In this document: positions 35,683 through 45,784 of the stretch, piece by piece
How positions within the stretch are numbered: position 1 is the stretch's first letter
How the letters are laid out: every line of letters starts with the position of its first letter
Source: Curvularia sp. ZM96
Taxonomy: Eukaryota; Ascomycota; Dothideomycetes; Pleosporales; Pleosporaceae
Assembly (NCBI GenBank): GCA_022457065.1
Contig: JAJGBQ010000001.1
Location: forward strand, 2,232,001 to 2,296,000
DNA: 64,000 nt
Direction of reading: 5' to 3'
Notes under the pieces: generated by a model
What the model was told of the DNA's origin: nothing
Database searches by the model: none
Seen by the model: the letters and a program-made list of their open reading frames with translations, nothing else
Translations under genes and position numbers: made by a program

Positions 35683-36009
35683 CTAAGTGTCCAACACTAC
35701 GCCCCAATCTGTATATCGCAATCGGGACAACGTCTCGTCGCCCTTGATATGCTTGAACACCTCTTGTCCATGTCCATCACCACCAATACACCACACCTTT
35801 CTTGACTGGTCGTCCGCACTGAGCCCGTTATTGCACTAGATGCATACATTCAGGCCAGGACTAACGCGATACGCAGACGGTGGCTTCTCTCCACCTTGCG
35901 GTGAGTATCGGTTCCCAACATATGCCAAGTCTATGTTGATCGCTTGGTCGAATGCGCCGACGAAATCTCTATAGAAGGCCTTGAGGGTCACCTCTTCTGT
36001 GACGAGTAT
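35683..36009 (-). pseudogene. broken small gene, one in-frame amber, start lost
   Basis: One frame of 108 codons encodes coherent, mixed-composition protein on both sides of a single in-frame TAG at 35836-35838. Before it the frame reads YRDFVGAFDQAINIDLAYVG and PPSAYRVSPGLNVC; after it, CNNGLSADDQSRKVWCIGG and ETLSRLRYTDWGVVLDT. A TATAAATA box and a C/A-rich leader precede it (about 36.02-36.09 kb). The position where an ATG would be expected (36007-36009) reads ATA. A CAG-to-TAG change and an ATG-to-ATA change are both C-to-T type transitions (the second on the opposite strand). No family is recognised. Confidence 0.4.
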
Positions 36010-36209
36010 GCTGTGTTGGTAGGGTATGGTGTTGGTGTTGGTGTAGGAGTGATGGTTTGTTTTCTGGGGGGAGTCGTATTTATATATCATAGTTGATGGG
36101 TGGTTGTAGTGGTATATGCCAATCCTTCTCTCACTTTGCCTTCTCTTGTCCTCTTCCAAAAGCCCAACGGCAGAGGACGGGACATTCACCTATAAAAGGT
36201 TAGCGGACC

Positions 36210-36607
36210 CTAATCTAGGGCACATTGGGAGGAAATAGGGGGAAAAGGGCCACTTATTTCCTTCCTGCGGGTGTCGGCACCAGTCTTAGCCTTCTTGACC
36301 TCCTGGTACTTCTTGGAACGGCCAGCTCCCTTGGTTGTGACCTTAGAAGAGGGATCTTCTTTGCTGGTGAGGGCTCTAGAAGAGAGGTACAGGTGCTTCT
36401 CATGCGGTTCCGAATTAGTCCAAATTAGCTTAAAACAGACAAAAAAAGGCGAGCCCTCATCATCGCCACCGGCGCCCTCTTGATCCTCATCAAAAACCTC
36501 AGTGGGGCCGGTAAGGCCCAAGTCACCAGCACTTTCCGGCTGAGCCGAGGGCTCCTCCTGGGGCGGGGCGGACTCAACACGAGCTTGGCGAGAGTGCTGG
36601 CGAAATG
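36210..36607 (-). pseudogene. acidic/basic low-complexity coding fragment
   Basis: A minus-strand frame that reads QEEPSAQPESAGDLGL, then an acidic run (DEDQEGAGGDDEG), then a basic run (GRSKKYQEVKKAKTGADTRRK). It lacks a start codon. It sits downstream, on the same strand, of the decayed gag-like frame, and is probably part of the same degenerate element, but no domain is recognisable. Confidence 0.25.
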
Positions 36608-36775
36608 ACCCAGCACGAAGGTGACGGTGCTTTGAAGGAATTCATGAAGGAGCTTCAGAAGTAGGTCCGGTCTGGCTCCGGCCTACCTTTCCTGTCATCC
36701 CGACTCTGAACCAGGCCGGCGTTCGCTTGTCAACGTCGCGGTGAGCTTCCTGGGGTCACACGCTTGTACAATAGT

Positions 36776-38830
36776 TCACGATAGGCCTAGTGCCTCAATC
36801 AGACAGATTTTCTTCCTTTTGCTGCCTTTTGTTGTTGTGCGAATTTTTGCCAAGCTTCTGTGTCCAGGAAGTTTTCCATTAGTTCCCATGTCGGGGTCAC
36901 GTAGCCTTTCCACTGCACCAGTACCTTTTTCTTGTTGCGTCCACGTGCATTTGCCATATCCAAAATCTCGTTCACGACGTATTCGCGTAGGTCCTCGTCT
37001 TCCTCCTCCAGGCCCAGTGCTGGCCCCGTACGGGTTGGGATATCCGAAGAATCTATGACTACCTTGGATTTGTTGTCCCGGAGACTGGTGTGCGGACGAT
37101 CTAAAACTCTGAAAAGGGACTGGCGCCACGTTGTAGTTCATGTAAGGCTGATGAGTTGGAGTGTGGAACGCAGTGGTACTAGAGGGAGTGCTAGGGACAG
37201 GAGCGACGACAGGGGACGCGGGGACTTGATCGGCTTGCTTGGACGGGGAGGCGGAAGCGCGTGGATCGTCGGCGACTTCGATAATATCCTCGTCGTCTGG
37301 TGGGGGAGCAAACTCAAAATTATTGTCTTGATTATCGACGCTGGTAGTGTTGCCCTGATTATCGTCTGAGCCACTAAGATTATCGTTGCCTTCACTTTGT
37401 GCTTGCGTCCAGCTTGATCAGCGCGAGGCTCAACGATCCCAAACGACCCAGACCGATCCTTAGAGCCATGGATAGGAAGCTCACGAGGAGAGGGACGACG
37501 AAGGCTGTCAGTCGGAGAGCGACGACGAACTCTAGTATTGTAAATATCGTGGGCAACACTAATGTCGGCATCGAGACTAATAATAGTTGCCTAAAGCTTT
37601 TTAATAGCCTCCCAACACTTAATAATATGCTCCTCCTTAGTACAGATATACTTAGTAAACTAATCTAAAGTAAGATCCTGGTTGATAATTGTTGCCAAGT
37701 ATAGGGAGTTAAGGTTTAAAGTGCTCGTGGCCGCCGTAAAAGACTTAAGCGACGACTGTGTCTAGAGAAGATCGCTACGACTTGGACGCTTACGAGAGGT
37801 CGGCGTAGCAAAGATACGGTCCTTACGGCCATAAGAAGGTGTGACTAGCACAGCAGAAGCACCGTAACCGTACTTAGAAGCGAGAACAACGTCGTATCTA
37901 GCTAGGGAAAGACCACCACTATAGCCTATAAGATGCGGAACTGGCTAATACTAATCATAGTGTCGAGAAGTTACGGGATAGTCAACACCCTAAGCTCGAC
38001 GCTTGGCCTCATGATCCCGATAAGATACAGAAACCTTGCGACCATGACTAGAAGCAGTGTAAGGCGGAGAATACGATTGACGCTGACGATATTTCCGGCG
38101 CAGGCTGTGGACAAGCAATCTTAAGATAACCCTACTCAAAGCAGTTGCCGCAGCTAATCAAGGGGCACTGTGACTTCACGTGTCTTCTCTAAGGCGGCTG
38201 GCCTTTTGGTAATGTTGGCACTGGCGACGGGACGAACCCTATTATTTGCACGCCTGCGTAGGTGCTCGTAAATGTTCTTGTAGATATGCTCGTAAGTGAC
38301 TACTAGTTTGTTCTCTAGCGTCTCGCAATAGATATCTAAGAAAGTAGCGAGTTCCTACGAGAATTTTGTAGCCGCTGATAGATTTTTGTATCAGGCAAGA
38401 AGTGAGAAGATCGATGAATCGTTGGTAATATGACGAGATGCGTAGTTATAGTAGCCTTGAGTGGCTCAAATGGGAGATACTGAACTGCGACATGTCAATA
38501 CCAACACAAAACCCAGACAGGGGAAAACTTACCTCCTGGCTCGAAGTTTGATCTCAATTTCACGAACCTAAGACCTTTTGACCTTGCCAGATGGATACGT
38601 CGCGATGACCTTGCAGATTTTAAGTGGGGTAGTAGGATACACGCTTGGTAGCTGGTCGCGTATATATTCTTGCATGCTGGCGAACCTAGAGTGGCGGTCG
38701 AATTGAAGGTGAGGCGGAAGTGGTCCAGCATACTGTGCAGCAAACGACTATGATGCAGGCGCTGTAGAGGGAGCAAGATCCGCTTGTGGAGGTTGGTGGT
38801 TACTTATTCTGGCTAGAGTTGACGCTCCAA
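36776..38830 (-). pseudogene. degenerate gag-like element with zinc knuckle, RIP-type stops
   Basis: A minus-strand coding relic of about 2 kb. From about 38830 to 38140 one frame, with an in-phase 48-nt intron near 38484-38531, encodes gag-like protein (SMQEYIRDQLPSVYPTTPLK, YCETLENKLVVTYEHIYKN). It is broken only by TAG at 38748, 38568, 38355 and 38154 and by TGA at 38466 and 38391. In an adjacent frame, 38111-38152 encodes a CCHC zinc knuckle: CGNC-FE-stop-G-Tyr-LKIAC, with TAG where Gln and Tyr where His is expected. After another frameshift, 37400-38095 holds about 230 codons with six stops, all TAG and all in one frame (37990, 37951, 37945, 37762, 37660, 37591). The last part (36776-37395) is open and Pro/Gln-rich. 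All stops are explained by CAG-to-TAG or CGA-to-TGA. No reverse transcriptase or integrase was found. Confidence 0.6.
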
Positions 38831-38923
38831 GATGTAACGTTGTCGCAAATTCCGCCTGGAATTATGAGCGCGACAGGATTTTCCCTTGCATGTCATAGGG
38901 GATGTATGACTGCACAAGAATCC

Positions 38924-39145
38924 TCATTTCCGCGCACTGACATCGTTGAAAAAGGGAGCAGTGAGTGTCGCAGGCCTGCGTGCCGGGCGAGCAAGACAGT
39001 TCATCTGTGCATTCATCGTTTTCACCATGTCTGCGGAGACAACATTTCCCTTGTAGTTGACGCCACTTGCGTTAAAACTGGCAGCAAGAGCTGCTTTCCA
39101 TGTATCGTGGTGATACGATCTAACAGGTGTTAGTAAACCGTACAC
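38924..39145 (-). pseudogene. small coding fragment, unknown
   Basis: A 73-codon minus-strand frame with protein-like content (SYHHDTWKAALAASFNASGV, MVKTMNAQMNCLARPARRPA) ending at TGA. Its start is a non-optimal codon and there is no family match. It lies between the gag-like relic and the two-exon relic at 39.3-40.0 kb. Confidence 0.25.
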
Positions 39146-39186
39146 ATGTATATGGACGTTAACATACTCTTAACGTTCAGTCAGAC

Positions 39187-39351
39187 ATGCTTGCGGACCT
39201 CTAGGTCCCGTAACGTTTGCCATTCCTTCAGTTCGGTAATCGTATGGGTCTCGAACGGGGTCTCTAGGACCGTACGGGCGGGTTCACTCAGTTCGATGTC
39301 CTGTTCGGAGCCGTCCGGATCCGGAGCTGGCTATTCAGACGCTTCGGCCAT
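39187..39351 (-). pseudogene. short N-terminal fragment overlapping the next relic
   Basis: From an ATG at 39351 the frame reads MAEASE, then TAG, then PAPDPDGSEQDIELSEPART and TITELKEWQTLRDLEVRKHV before TGA. The single internal stop is again a TAG at a plausible Gln codon. It overlaps the last codons of the relic that ends at 39335, in a different frame. Confidence 0.28.
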
Positions 39352-39983
39352 TTTCGGAGAAGAGGAACGAACGTGTAAATGTGTCTGTATGAATGTTTAC
39401 GGGAGGGTGGCAGGAGCGGAGGAAGACCAGTCTCCCCGCTGTGTATACTGGCATTGGTGGATGGAAGAGTCCAATTATGCTTTTTCGTTCATCGGCGGGT
39501 TCGTCTTGGAAAGTCGGCTTCCGATGTGCTTCGGTTGGAGAGTAGGGGTTCCACGAGTAGGAATGCAATCCCACCGGCCCCGGACCTTTGCCGTGGTGAT
39601 ACCTGCACGGCAGACATAGAATGCTGAGCTTCTTCAGCAACGCGTTGGGGTTATATATCTCCCTCGACGTCGTATGCGCCGGCAACACGACGATATTTCT
39701 TCTTCTCCTGGAGAAAGGTTAGAAGCGGACCAAGACTGGACAGGATCTATACTCACGAAGGTGTGTTTGTGTAGGCCACCAAGACAACGACCGCTTGCAC
39801 CGCCGCTTGCAGCCTCGCCTCCTCGTTACTGTTGTTGCCATTGCTGCTGCTGGCTGCCGAAGCAACATTTCTGGTGGCAGTGTCGCGCGGGTCAACGAAC
39901 AGGGCCAGTTTGCGGAGCGCAGGGAACAGGAAGCCTTCGACGAAGCCCAAACACGATGCCTGAAAAACATTTTTCCTGACCAC
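39335..39983 (-). pseudogene. two-exon coding relic, function unknown
   Basis: Two segments, 39757-39983 and 39335-39707, join across a canonical 49-nt intron (GTGAGT donor, CTTCTAAC branch, TCCAG acceptor) in matching phase and give about 200 open codons. The translation is clearly protein-like: ASCLGFVEGFLFPALRKLAL, an Ala/Ser/Asn linker, LPAHTTSREIYNPNALLKKL, then a His/Pro-rich end. The first codon in frame is GTG with a TGA just upstream, so the true N-terminus is missing or frameshifted. Another frame upstream (39.9-40.1 kb) has Cys pairs (KCTWKC, KACKIC) that may belong to the same original protein. No family is recognised. Confidence 0.35.
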
Positions 39984-40629
39984 CCTTCACTCTAGCTGCT
40001 TTGCAAATTTTGCAAGCCTTGATCTGGGCTGAACGGTACGCATCAAAGCCTGCACCGGGTCCGCTGAGATGTGTAGTTCTGCATTTCCATGTGCATTTCT
40101 CTGGTGTGATCGGGAAGTCGCCTTCCCCGAACACTGCCTTGTTTGTAGGGATGTGGTGTGATGGTAGGGTTCGGGAAGCCTTTCTGGCATTCCGAGCGTA
40201 TCAATGGCCGCCCGCAGAAGCTGCACGGTAGGTGTACACGTATTCGGATCCTGAGAGCGGTCGCTTCGTAAGAGCCACTCAAGAGATGTGAGGCCGCGCC
40301 CCTGAAGGGCCGAGCATGGCCAAAGTACGGTCAACACGAGGAGCGCCTGGGGTTGGGCGAAGCGGCGGCTCTCTCCTCTCACTGCGCTTGAGCGCAACGG
40401 TCCGGTTAGGGACCAGCTCCAGCTCCAGCTGCTCTCGGGATCCATGGCGGCACGCATAAACGCAAGCCCAACTTCTCCTGAGGCATGAATTGCCCCAGCA
40501 CCTAAAGAACCTTTAGCACGTTACAATATGAGTGCGGGATGAGATGCTGAACATACACCAAACATGGGTGCTGATGGTCCAACCGTTTTTTCCAGTATAC
40601 AATGGTGATCAGAGAGGAGGAGGACTTAC

Positions 40630-41053
40630 TGAACTGGTCATCATCTCGAAAAATCGCTTGTAAAGCTCTGGCGTCAGGATGCGACATGGGTGACTGGTGC
40701 AGTGTGTGCAACGATGGCTCCTCGTCCCAGCTCGATCATAGCAGTTGCCACTGATGATGCCCTCCAGTCCATCAATGGCGCACTTCTGGCAAGGCACAGG
40801 ACGACGTGCACCACGCACGTACTTAGGCTCCTGAGGAGGCACGAGCGGAGGAGACGACTCCTGGGCACGGGAACGCGTCGCGACGTTGGTGCTAGACTTC
40901 TTCTTGGCGGGAGTCTTTGGCTTTGACTTCGGAGGCTATGAGATCAAGTCAGTGTTTGGATTCTCAGGAAAGTAAACAAACAACATTGGCAACGCGATGA
41001 CGCGATTGATCTCACCAGATCAAAGTCAGGAAACAGGAAAGAGGACATACCAT
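40630..41053 (-). CDS. Cys-rich small protein, ATG isolated by an intron (3' end uncertain)
   Basis: The start codon at 41051-41053 is followed directly by GTATGT, and a 115-nt intron ends at CATAG before 40935. Exon 2 (40630-40935, 102 codons) then reads PPKSKPKTPAKKKSS, so the mature start is MPPKSKPKTPAKKK, a very basic N-terminus. It continues to a Cys-rich core: CQKCAIDGLEGIISGNCYDR followed by RCTHCTSHPCRILTPELYKR. The spacing of seven Cys/His suggests zinc binding. Exon 2 ends with TCA|GTAAGT. The best acceptor for a third exon is at about 40501 (branch GTGCTAAAG, TTTAG), but phase 0 gives only about 30 codons, while coherent protein continues in other frames. The 3' part may be frameshifted. 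Function is unknown; the gene may be an accessory or element-borne gene. Confidence 0.45.
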
Positions 41054-41554
41054 CTTGATGAAGCTGTGCCCAAGGCACACGAAGCAGCTGGAGGAGTGTA
41101 GGAGTGTGAGTCAACGCGGACAGTGGAACAGGTTGTTCTGATCCGTATAGATTCCCACTCTGAGTCTTCTTTAATGGGGCTTCAGCGGCCTTGTCGGTGG
41201 CAGGCTTCTCATATAGGAAGGCTGGTGGTTCGGGTTTCTGGATGCTCCCTTTCCATCCACTCAGGATAGCCGCCACGGAGCAGGACCCAAGTGGCGTGGG
41301 CAGAACAATGGCCCCATGCCAGGCAATTAATCTGGGCTAGGAACCTGTGCGAATTGCTGGGCCGTCCGCTTGGAAGGTGGCCACTGTTGATACGATCCAT
41401 AAGCCTAATTGTAGAATCAAGCGAGCTGACCAGGATTCCTGTGCCTTCTTGGGGCATTCCATGCAGATATTGTCCCCTCCGCAGCTAGACGCATTGTTAG
41501 CACATACCAATACAAGGGAAAGGGATACCGGACATACGTCTAATATACATCGGG

Positions 41555-41620
41555 CGGGCTACTAGCCCCCAATTCTGGGCTGGCTGCTGGTCGGCAGCCA
41601 GACTAGACAGTTTAGTCTGG
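41555..41620. repeat. cluster of perfect, overlapping hairpins
   Basis: Three adjacent inverted repeats. GGGCTA-C-TAGCCC lies at about 41557-41569. CTGGCTGC (41580-41587) pairs with GCAGCCAG (41594-41601) around a 6-nt loop. CCAGACTA (41598-41605) pairs with TAGTCTGG (41613-41620) around a 7-nt loop. The second and third share CCAG (41598-41601), so only one full stem can form at a time. Confidence 0.75.
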
Positions 41621-41740
41621 GTAGAAACTGACTGTAATGCATGTTAGCAGAAATACAACGCATGACCTCAGAACGGCGATGGTATCGCAAGAGTAGGGCA
41701 CTTACTTGTCTCTATATAGCGGTATCTGAAGCCAGAGACC

Positions 41741-41772
41741 AAGTCGTAACAGGAAACTCCGGAAGGATCATA
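41741..41772 (+). other. sequence resembling the 18S rRNA 3' end / ITS1 junction
   Basis: AAGTCGTAACA at 41741-41751 and CGGAAGGATCAT nearby at 41760-41771 are both strongly conserved words from the last 50 bases of fungal 18S rRNA, in the right order. The intervening bases are shortened relative to a functional gene, and flanking 18S or 5.8S sequence is not recognisable. If real, this is a tiny rDNA-derived relic, not a functional rRNA gene. Confidence 0.3.
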
Positions 41773-42245
41773 ACAATAAGACATGAAGACTACACACGGT
41801 TGAATATAGAGTGTATGGTTGTGTGCTGGGGGGAGGGGAACCAGCAGGTATTTATACTAGGCAGCAGCGTGTGTGCCTGTGACATCAGTTGTTGTTCGAC
41901 AAACGGGTGAAGAAGGATGCAAACAGGGATTGGGGTGACTAATCAACAGGTTCATTGAACAGGTTGACTGTGAGACAGCGACCAAACGCTTGGCAGCAGT
42001 AACAACACTGGCGACAGCGAGGTTCTGTATGCGAGCCGAGGTTTTCTAAATCTATGGATACGTCGCACAGTTGGGCGTATACCCAGTTACTACTATGACA
42101 TGACGCATTCAAAGAGGTGTCGCCTGGAGGCAGGAGAAGATACCAAGTATGAAAGTGAATCATCGCTTGGTTTGCCACAAGATCGGCTCTCTCTCAGAAC
42201 TACGTCTGCTATCCGAATCTCGCGTTAGACCGTTTCGGTGGTCTT

Positions 42246-42785
42246 GTGAAGCTCCCAGGCCGCATGTCTGAGGGCGGCTACAATGCGATGAACAGGAAGT
42301 GCAAGTCTATGAGAAACCCGTCCAGCAGCAGTGGCTTGTCAATGTCCACATGTCAAGAGAACAAAACATCGGGCACTGCCCCGGAACCTTCAAGTTTTTA
42401 TATAGACTACCCAGACCTCTGCGATGATTACAATGCGAACGCAGACAGATGTCAACATGATGCTACAGCAGTACACAGTAGGAAGGTAGATGAATTGGAG
42501 AAGGCAGAGCGACTCGAGAATGAACAGAAAAAGTCTAAAAGAGTTGAGAGGTTCTAGCCATCCTTCAGCCAAGGGCAACGGAGTGGATACGGGCGCCGTG
42601 CACCAGTAAAGTCAAAGCAAGGCCAAGCAAGTCATTGTCGGCAATGATGACAGATACTTGGATGAAGACGCGGACAAAGACGCAAGCGAAGACGATAGCG
42701 ATTTCAAAAACAGCTTCAACAGCAACAGTAACAACATGAAGATAGTCACATACAACCAGTTTCACAATCTAATCTCTTTCTTTCG
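42246..42785 (+). pseudogene. possible decayed gene with charged C-terminus
   Basis: A plus-strand frame from 42246 to the TAG at 42555-42557 encodes 103 hydrophilic residues, ending in a helical charged run (VDELEKAERLENEQKKSKRV). The same frame continues after the TAG with protein-like sequence (PSFSQGQRSGYGRRAPVKSK). A second frame to 42785 gives an acidic, Asn-rich tail (YLDEDADKDASEDDSDF). This suggests a gene broken by a stop and a frameshift. No family is recognised. Confidence 0.3.
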
Positions 42786-43194
42786 CAACTGACATAAAAC
42801 CAGTCATTGTTAATTAGTCCAGAGAAGCTTATTATGACTACATCTACAAAACAGTGCTATAGATCTCTGTTCATCGCATCGACTATAACACGTACATCCT
42901 AGCAGTCTAATTAGTAAGTCGCAGGATCGCCACGATTGAGCTAAGCGATTTTTTGGGCAAGGCTTTCCCCAGCCGTGTGCAGGTCACAAAACTACATGCA
43001 ATAGCATGAGACAAGCTAACAGTGCACAGACTTGCTACTATGTGACATGTCGCTTCAAAAGAGTATCAATGGAGCATAAAACTTTATCATTAACTAAGTT
43101 GTGCTTATTCGTCTATACGTCTAAAATCATAAAACGACATGCAATGAACGCCGGTAACCCATGCTCAACAGTACGTTTTCCGAATAATGCTGCT

Positions 43195-44104
43195 CTAAGG
43201 ACCCATGATCTCAGGGTCATACTTGGTATTCGCAACAACCAAGCCCTGGTACTCCCTTACTTCCGCACCGGCAATAACAGTATCGGGTGTCTTCCAGCCC
43301 AGCTCAACAGGCAGGCGCTCATTTTCTGCGTTCCCGTTAGTTCCAGTCCGACCGCATTTGAAAGCCATATAGCTAGGGAAGATCAAACTCACCAAAGAGA
43401 TACCCAACATAATCCCTCTTCGCCGTCTTGGTCGTGCGGTCGCCAAACACCATCATGTAGATTGCGGTCTCAAGATGGCTGAAGCCCACGACTGGCTCGG
43501 CGATGGAGAACTTGGGGTTCTGCTTGAGCGAGTCGAGCATGCGGGCGAGACGGGCGTTGGCAGCCATCTTCATAGTAATTTCTGGGGCAGTCCAGAAAGA
43601 ACGGGTGCGCTCGTAGATGGTGCTGTTGAAGCTGGTCGAGTCGCCGTTAAGGGCGTTGTCGGAGCGGCTGGGGAGTCGTTAGTCACAGGTTCAGACGACA
43701 GGACTTTTACAGAAACGTACGTCAAGCTGCCATCGTGCTCGAGGACGTTATGCTTGCTCAGGGTATCGAGACCCCAGGTTGAGCCGCCGGGGTTGGTGCC
43801 AAGGGCGGCGCTGTTGAGCAGCAAGCTAACGTCCTCAGAGATGTTGTAGGCCGTCTTCAGGGCATACTTGACATTGTCAAGGGTGAAGTTCTTTCCGCTG
43901 TGAGGAAGGAAGTTGTGGTTGGCCAGCGCGTTGAGGCCAGGGCAAGGACCGCGAACTGGACATGTCAGTTCCTGAGAAGAATTACACTGAGTAGATTGCC
44001 TTACCCTCTCCCGTTCCGGCTGGGTGCCAGTCTTCCATGGAGCCCTGGGCACTGACAAGGCCAACAGCCGCAAGGGCAACAACAGGTACCGAAGAAACAC
44101 GCAT
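43195..44104 (-). CDS. secreted heme-thiolate peroxidase (chloroperoxidase-like)
   Basis: Four exons: 44005-44104, 43721-43955, 43393-43667 and 43195-43325, all phases consistent (246 aa). A signal peptide (MRVSSVPVVALAAVGLVSA) marks it as secreted. The motif GPCPGLNALANHNFLPHSGK has the Pro-Cys-Pro with the proximal heme-ligand Cys at about residue 38. EHDGSLT at about 106-112 supplies the Glu-His-Asp of chloroperoxidases and short unspecific peroxygenases, including the distal acid-base Glu area. The C-terminus has the family's RLPVELGW helix. Such enzymes use H2O2 with a Cys-ligated heme for halogenation or oxygenation of organics. The length fits the short type. The last intron (GTGAGT to ACGCAG) is placed so that GYLF|ENERLPVE joins in frame. 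Confidence 0.92.
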
Positions 44105-45784
44105 CTTGTCGATTAAAAAAGGTTGTATAAAAGTTAAGGAAGGGATCTGCTGGAGCGAACGGCGTGGGATAGAGTCAGGTTCCAGAGTCTCCACGAGTCT
44201 CTTATACTCTTGCGCCTCGGTCAAAAGACCAGCGCCACCGCAGATTACTCTACATGCGTACAAGGCTACCTTGACCCAAGAGGAAAGGGAAAAACTAAGA
44301 TTTACGGCTTAGCGCATGTTCGGAGGTATTCACATTACTCTTTCACAAGCCATTTCCCCCTCGCGCGGTGCCACCGCTGTTTAGGTCATGCAGAAACGTG
44401 CCTGCACGCTCCACACAACCGGTCCGTAAAGGTAAGGTCACGGCCAGTTTTCCAGATCCCCTGGAATTAAACATGCCCAAGCAGACGAATGGTTCGAATT
44501 CGTGGACACCGAACCCCAGAGTTCGCAGCGGCCCCTGTCTTTGTTAGTAGTGGGGGTCTACTAGTAGCATGCAGGATAAGCCGTCCTTGCTCTCGGCCCG
44601 CGCGACATAACGTCAAAGTATACCTGACTCGTATGCGCCTCCGCCAGGGATTAGCCCGGCTATGCCTTTTCGTGCTTCCATCCGTCTCACGCATGACTGC
44701 ATTGTTACCCTCGTGCCCTCTGCTCTACGCAGGCGTCTGCTGACCAAACTCTAGGCAGAAGTAGGCGAATGTAAAACCTCCAGAGGCGCAGTAGGTTCTG
44801 CGACGCCACAGTTGCTGAAAGAGATGGACTCGTGTTGGAACTAGTAGGAGACAGTACTAAGTCAGGGATCGGAGATTGCGCCAAACTAGACCGAGTTGAG
44901 AGAAAAGCATTGTAAACTCGACGTCGAGTAAATCCCATCATGCAACTCCAGTAGTTCATAGTTAGTCGTCGATTTATTCTTAGAGCAGCCCTGGCCGACT
45001 GGAATTCTACCTAACCCTGACCCCTTTAATCGCACCACTCTATACTATGCCAACATAAGATGTACAACCCTTGCGTCATGCCGTGACGGCTATGGTGTCG
45101 TGCACTCCGACGGCAGGATCTTCGGCCATGGCGTCTGGGCCCGGCAGCTATCCTTTATCAACATCCTTTCCGCACGCCATGATTGAAACGTCAAGTGGGC
45201 CGAAGTCTAGTCGCGTTACTATGCAGTGTGGTGGAGTATACCCGCACCAACAGGATGTAGTCGTACGGGAAGTGACATGCAGGGGCGAGTGAGTACAAGC
45301 ACAGTGAAAGTATGTGTATCGCAAGAAACATCGGTGTTTGTAAAATTCTCTTCGTGATTCTAAAATAAGTACTCGAAGAACGTGGTTATCGTGTTTGATC
45401 ATCAAGCCGCGATAGACTCTCGGCTGAACTGCAAATCTTGTATCACTCAACGAGGTACCGCCACGTCGGGCCTGTGGCCGTGGTGCGCTGTTTGAAGTAC
45501 AGTGCATCAACACACACTCTGCCAATCAAGACGCAGCCAAAAGCGAGCTTACATCGCCAAGGTTTGGCATTGGCCGTCCTGACCATGGATTACAAGCCTA
45601 GGCGTGTCTATCTACCACGCCGGCCGGGGGCGATAAAGTGGTCTGTAAGGTTTCGCCGACGGGAGCTAGCATGGTGTCATCTTCTGCAGGACCGCCGAGG
45701 CTTGCATCTGTCAGGCCTCGGTCCATTCCGAGCATCATGCAAGGAACAAAGGCATTAATTCTCGTCATCGACCGAGTACGAGCC
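44105..45784. other. intergenic, no supported gene
   Basis: Promoter of the peroxidase gene, then 1.5 kb with only short unsupported frames, then the 3' flank of the ankyrin gene. A T-arm-like GGTTCGAATTC at about 44491 was examined for a tRNA and rejected. Confidence 0.55.

Larger units (their letters stand above)
41054..43194. other. accessory region with no intact gene
   Basis: Apart from the hairpin cluster, the rRNA-like snippet and the possible pseudogene listed separately, this 2.1-kb stretch is AT-rich and has no credible gene. A Pro/Lys-containing frame on the minus strand (41.04-41.28 kb) lies just upstream of the Cys-rich gene and may be part of its leader. Confidence 0.45.

Noticed and set aside
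44436..44508. Possible tRNA with GGTTCGAATTC
   Set aside because: The T-loop consensus is misplaced within the stem, there is no A box or D-arm, and the acceptor stem has a mismatch.
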